64,000 nucleotides of DNA from Streptomyces sp. NBC_00620 (GTDB lineage Bacteria; Actinomycetota; Actinomycetes; Streptomycetales; Streptomycetaceae): contig NZ_JAPENY010000003.1 in assembly GCF_026341825.1 (NCBI RefSeq), forward strand, positions 1,984,001 through 2,048,000. Reading direction: 5' to 3'. This document shows positions 63,420 to 64,000 of the stretch, piece by piece (positions within the stretch are counted from its first letter, which is position 1; every line of letters begins with the position of its first letter). The position numbers and the translations under genes were made by a program. The notes under the pieces are model-generated. The model was not told the origin of the DNA. It made no database searches and worked only from the letters and a program-made list of their open reading frames with translations.

Positions 63420-64000
63420 ATGAGCAGCACAGGTCTTGAAGGGCGCGGCGTCGTCGTCACCGGAGCGGGGTCCGGAATCGGGCGGGCCGCCGCCCTTGAG
63501 TTCGCCGGGCAGGGCGCGAAGGTCCTGGTCGCCGATCTGAACAAGGACTCCGCCGAGCAGGTCGTCAAGGAGATCGAGGAGGCTGGCGGCGTCGCCCGCG
63601 CGGTCGTCGGCGATCTCAGCGACCCGCTGGTGGTGGACGAGGTCGTCGCGGTGGCCGTGGACGCCTTCGGCGGCGTGGACGTGCTGGTGAACAACGCGGG
63701 CGTCATGGACAACATGTCGGCCCTCGCCGACACCACCGACGCCGAGTGGGAGCGCGTCATCCGGGTCAACCTGACGGCGCCGTTCCTGCTCAGCCGGGCC
63801 GTGCTGCCGCACATGCTGGCGGCGGGCCGCGGCTCGATCGTGTTCACCGCGTCCGAGGCGAGCCTGCGGGGCAGCGCGGCCGGTGCCGCGTACACCGCCT
63901 CCAAGCACGGCATCGTCGGCCTGACGAAGTCCCTCGCCGTGATGTACCGGGGCCAGGGAATCCGTACCAACGCCATCGCCCCCGGTCCCACCGCGACCAG
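63420..64000 (+). CDS. SDR-family oxidoreductase (3' partial)
   Basis: A complete N-terminus (MSSTGLEGRGVVVTGAGSGI) preceded by GAGGAGCAGG, running off the window after 193 codons. The glycine motif TGAGSGIG, NNAG, catalytic Ser (TASEAS) and YTASK are all present, so it is a classical active NAD(P)-dependent dehydrogenase. It lies 100 nt after the esterase gene in the same direction. Substrate unknown. Confidence 0.93.
   Translation, partial: MSSTGLEGRGVVVTGAGSGIGRAAALEFAGQGAKVLVADLNKDSAEQVVKEIEEAGGVARAVVGDLSDPLVVDEVVAVAVDAFGGVDVLVNNAGVMDNMSALADTTDAEWERVIRVNLTAPFLLSRAVLPHMLAAGRGSIVFTASEASLRGSAAGAAYTASKHGIVGLTKSLAVMYRGQGIRTNAIAPGPTAT

Overview
The window comes from a high-GC actinomycete, almost certainly a Streptomyces chromosome. 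The evidence is strongly GC-biased third codon positions, many GTG starts, GTGA/ATGA overlapping gene pairs, GC-rich hairpin terminators, and gene content typical of the genus (Rok7B7-type ROK regulator beside xylFGH, NgcEFG transporter, SepF-like protein, CYP105-like P450 with ferredoxin, several DUF families). From memory the order resembles the S. coelicolor SCO6026-to-SCO596x core region; no alignment was possible here.

Layout. 1-7.5 kb: 3' part of a fatty-acid oxidation protein, a NYN-domain protein, a GT39-like membrane protein, an amino-acid permease and dxs. 7.5-25.1 kb: a carbohydrate island with xylHGF and a ROK regulator, ngcGFE for GlcNAc/chitobiose uptake, two convergent GH92 alpha-mannosidases, and a secreted cellulose/chitin LPMO. 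Sites resembling those of Crp, ROK, DasR, LacI-type and CebR regulators lie in front of these genes, so the island looks like a biomass or fungal-glycan utilisation block under layered carbon control. 25.2-32.5 kb: a two-component system, aconitase, a DUF4236 protein and an XRE-MurA fusion; related inverted repeats lie between acnA and the fusion gene. 32.6-37.3 kb: small secreted or unknown proteins, a PaaX-type regulator and a cysC-cysD-cysN operon. 37.6-42.5 kb: an anti-sigma-like ATPase, the arginine deiminase pair arcA-argF, and an SPFH/NAD-kinase-like pair. 42.6-46.6 kb: the Hen1-Pnkp RNA repair operon. 46.9-49.4 kb: a probable metal-handling cluster (YraQ-type permease, DUF305 lipoprotein, DUF6153). 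49.5-56.1 kb: an LLM oxidoreductase, small proteins, a MazG-like hydrolase, a RecF-like ATPase, a SepF-like protein, a di-Mop molybdate-binding protein and a membrane protein. 56.1-64 kb: a P450-ferredoxin-reductase operon followed by an SDR gene broken at an IS200/IS605-type end, another SDR, an orphan degenerate response regulator, a MarR regulator with three tandem operators, a secreted SGNH esterase, and an SDR running off the window.

The genes work together mainly as carbon-source uptake and breakdown (xylose, chitobiose, mannan or N-glycan, cellulose) with matching regulators, beside core metabolism (MEP pathway, TCA cycle, sulfate activation, arginine catabolism) and stress or repair functions (Hen1/Pnkp). 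No tRNA, rRNA, CRISPR array, prophage or biosynthetic megasynthase was seen. Non-coding signals stand out: paired LacI-type operators at both mannosidases, a perfect CebR box at the LPMO, TATCTC/GAGATA inverted repeats around the XRE-MurA gene, several short tandem duplications, and a dispersed multi-hairpin repeat between convergent genes.
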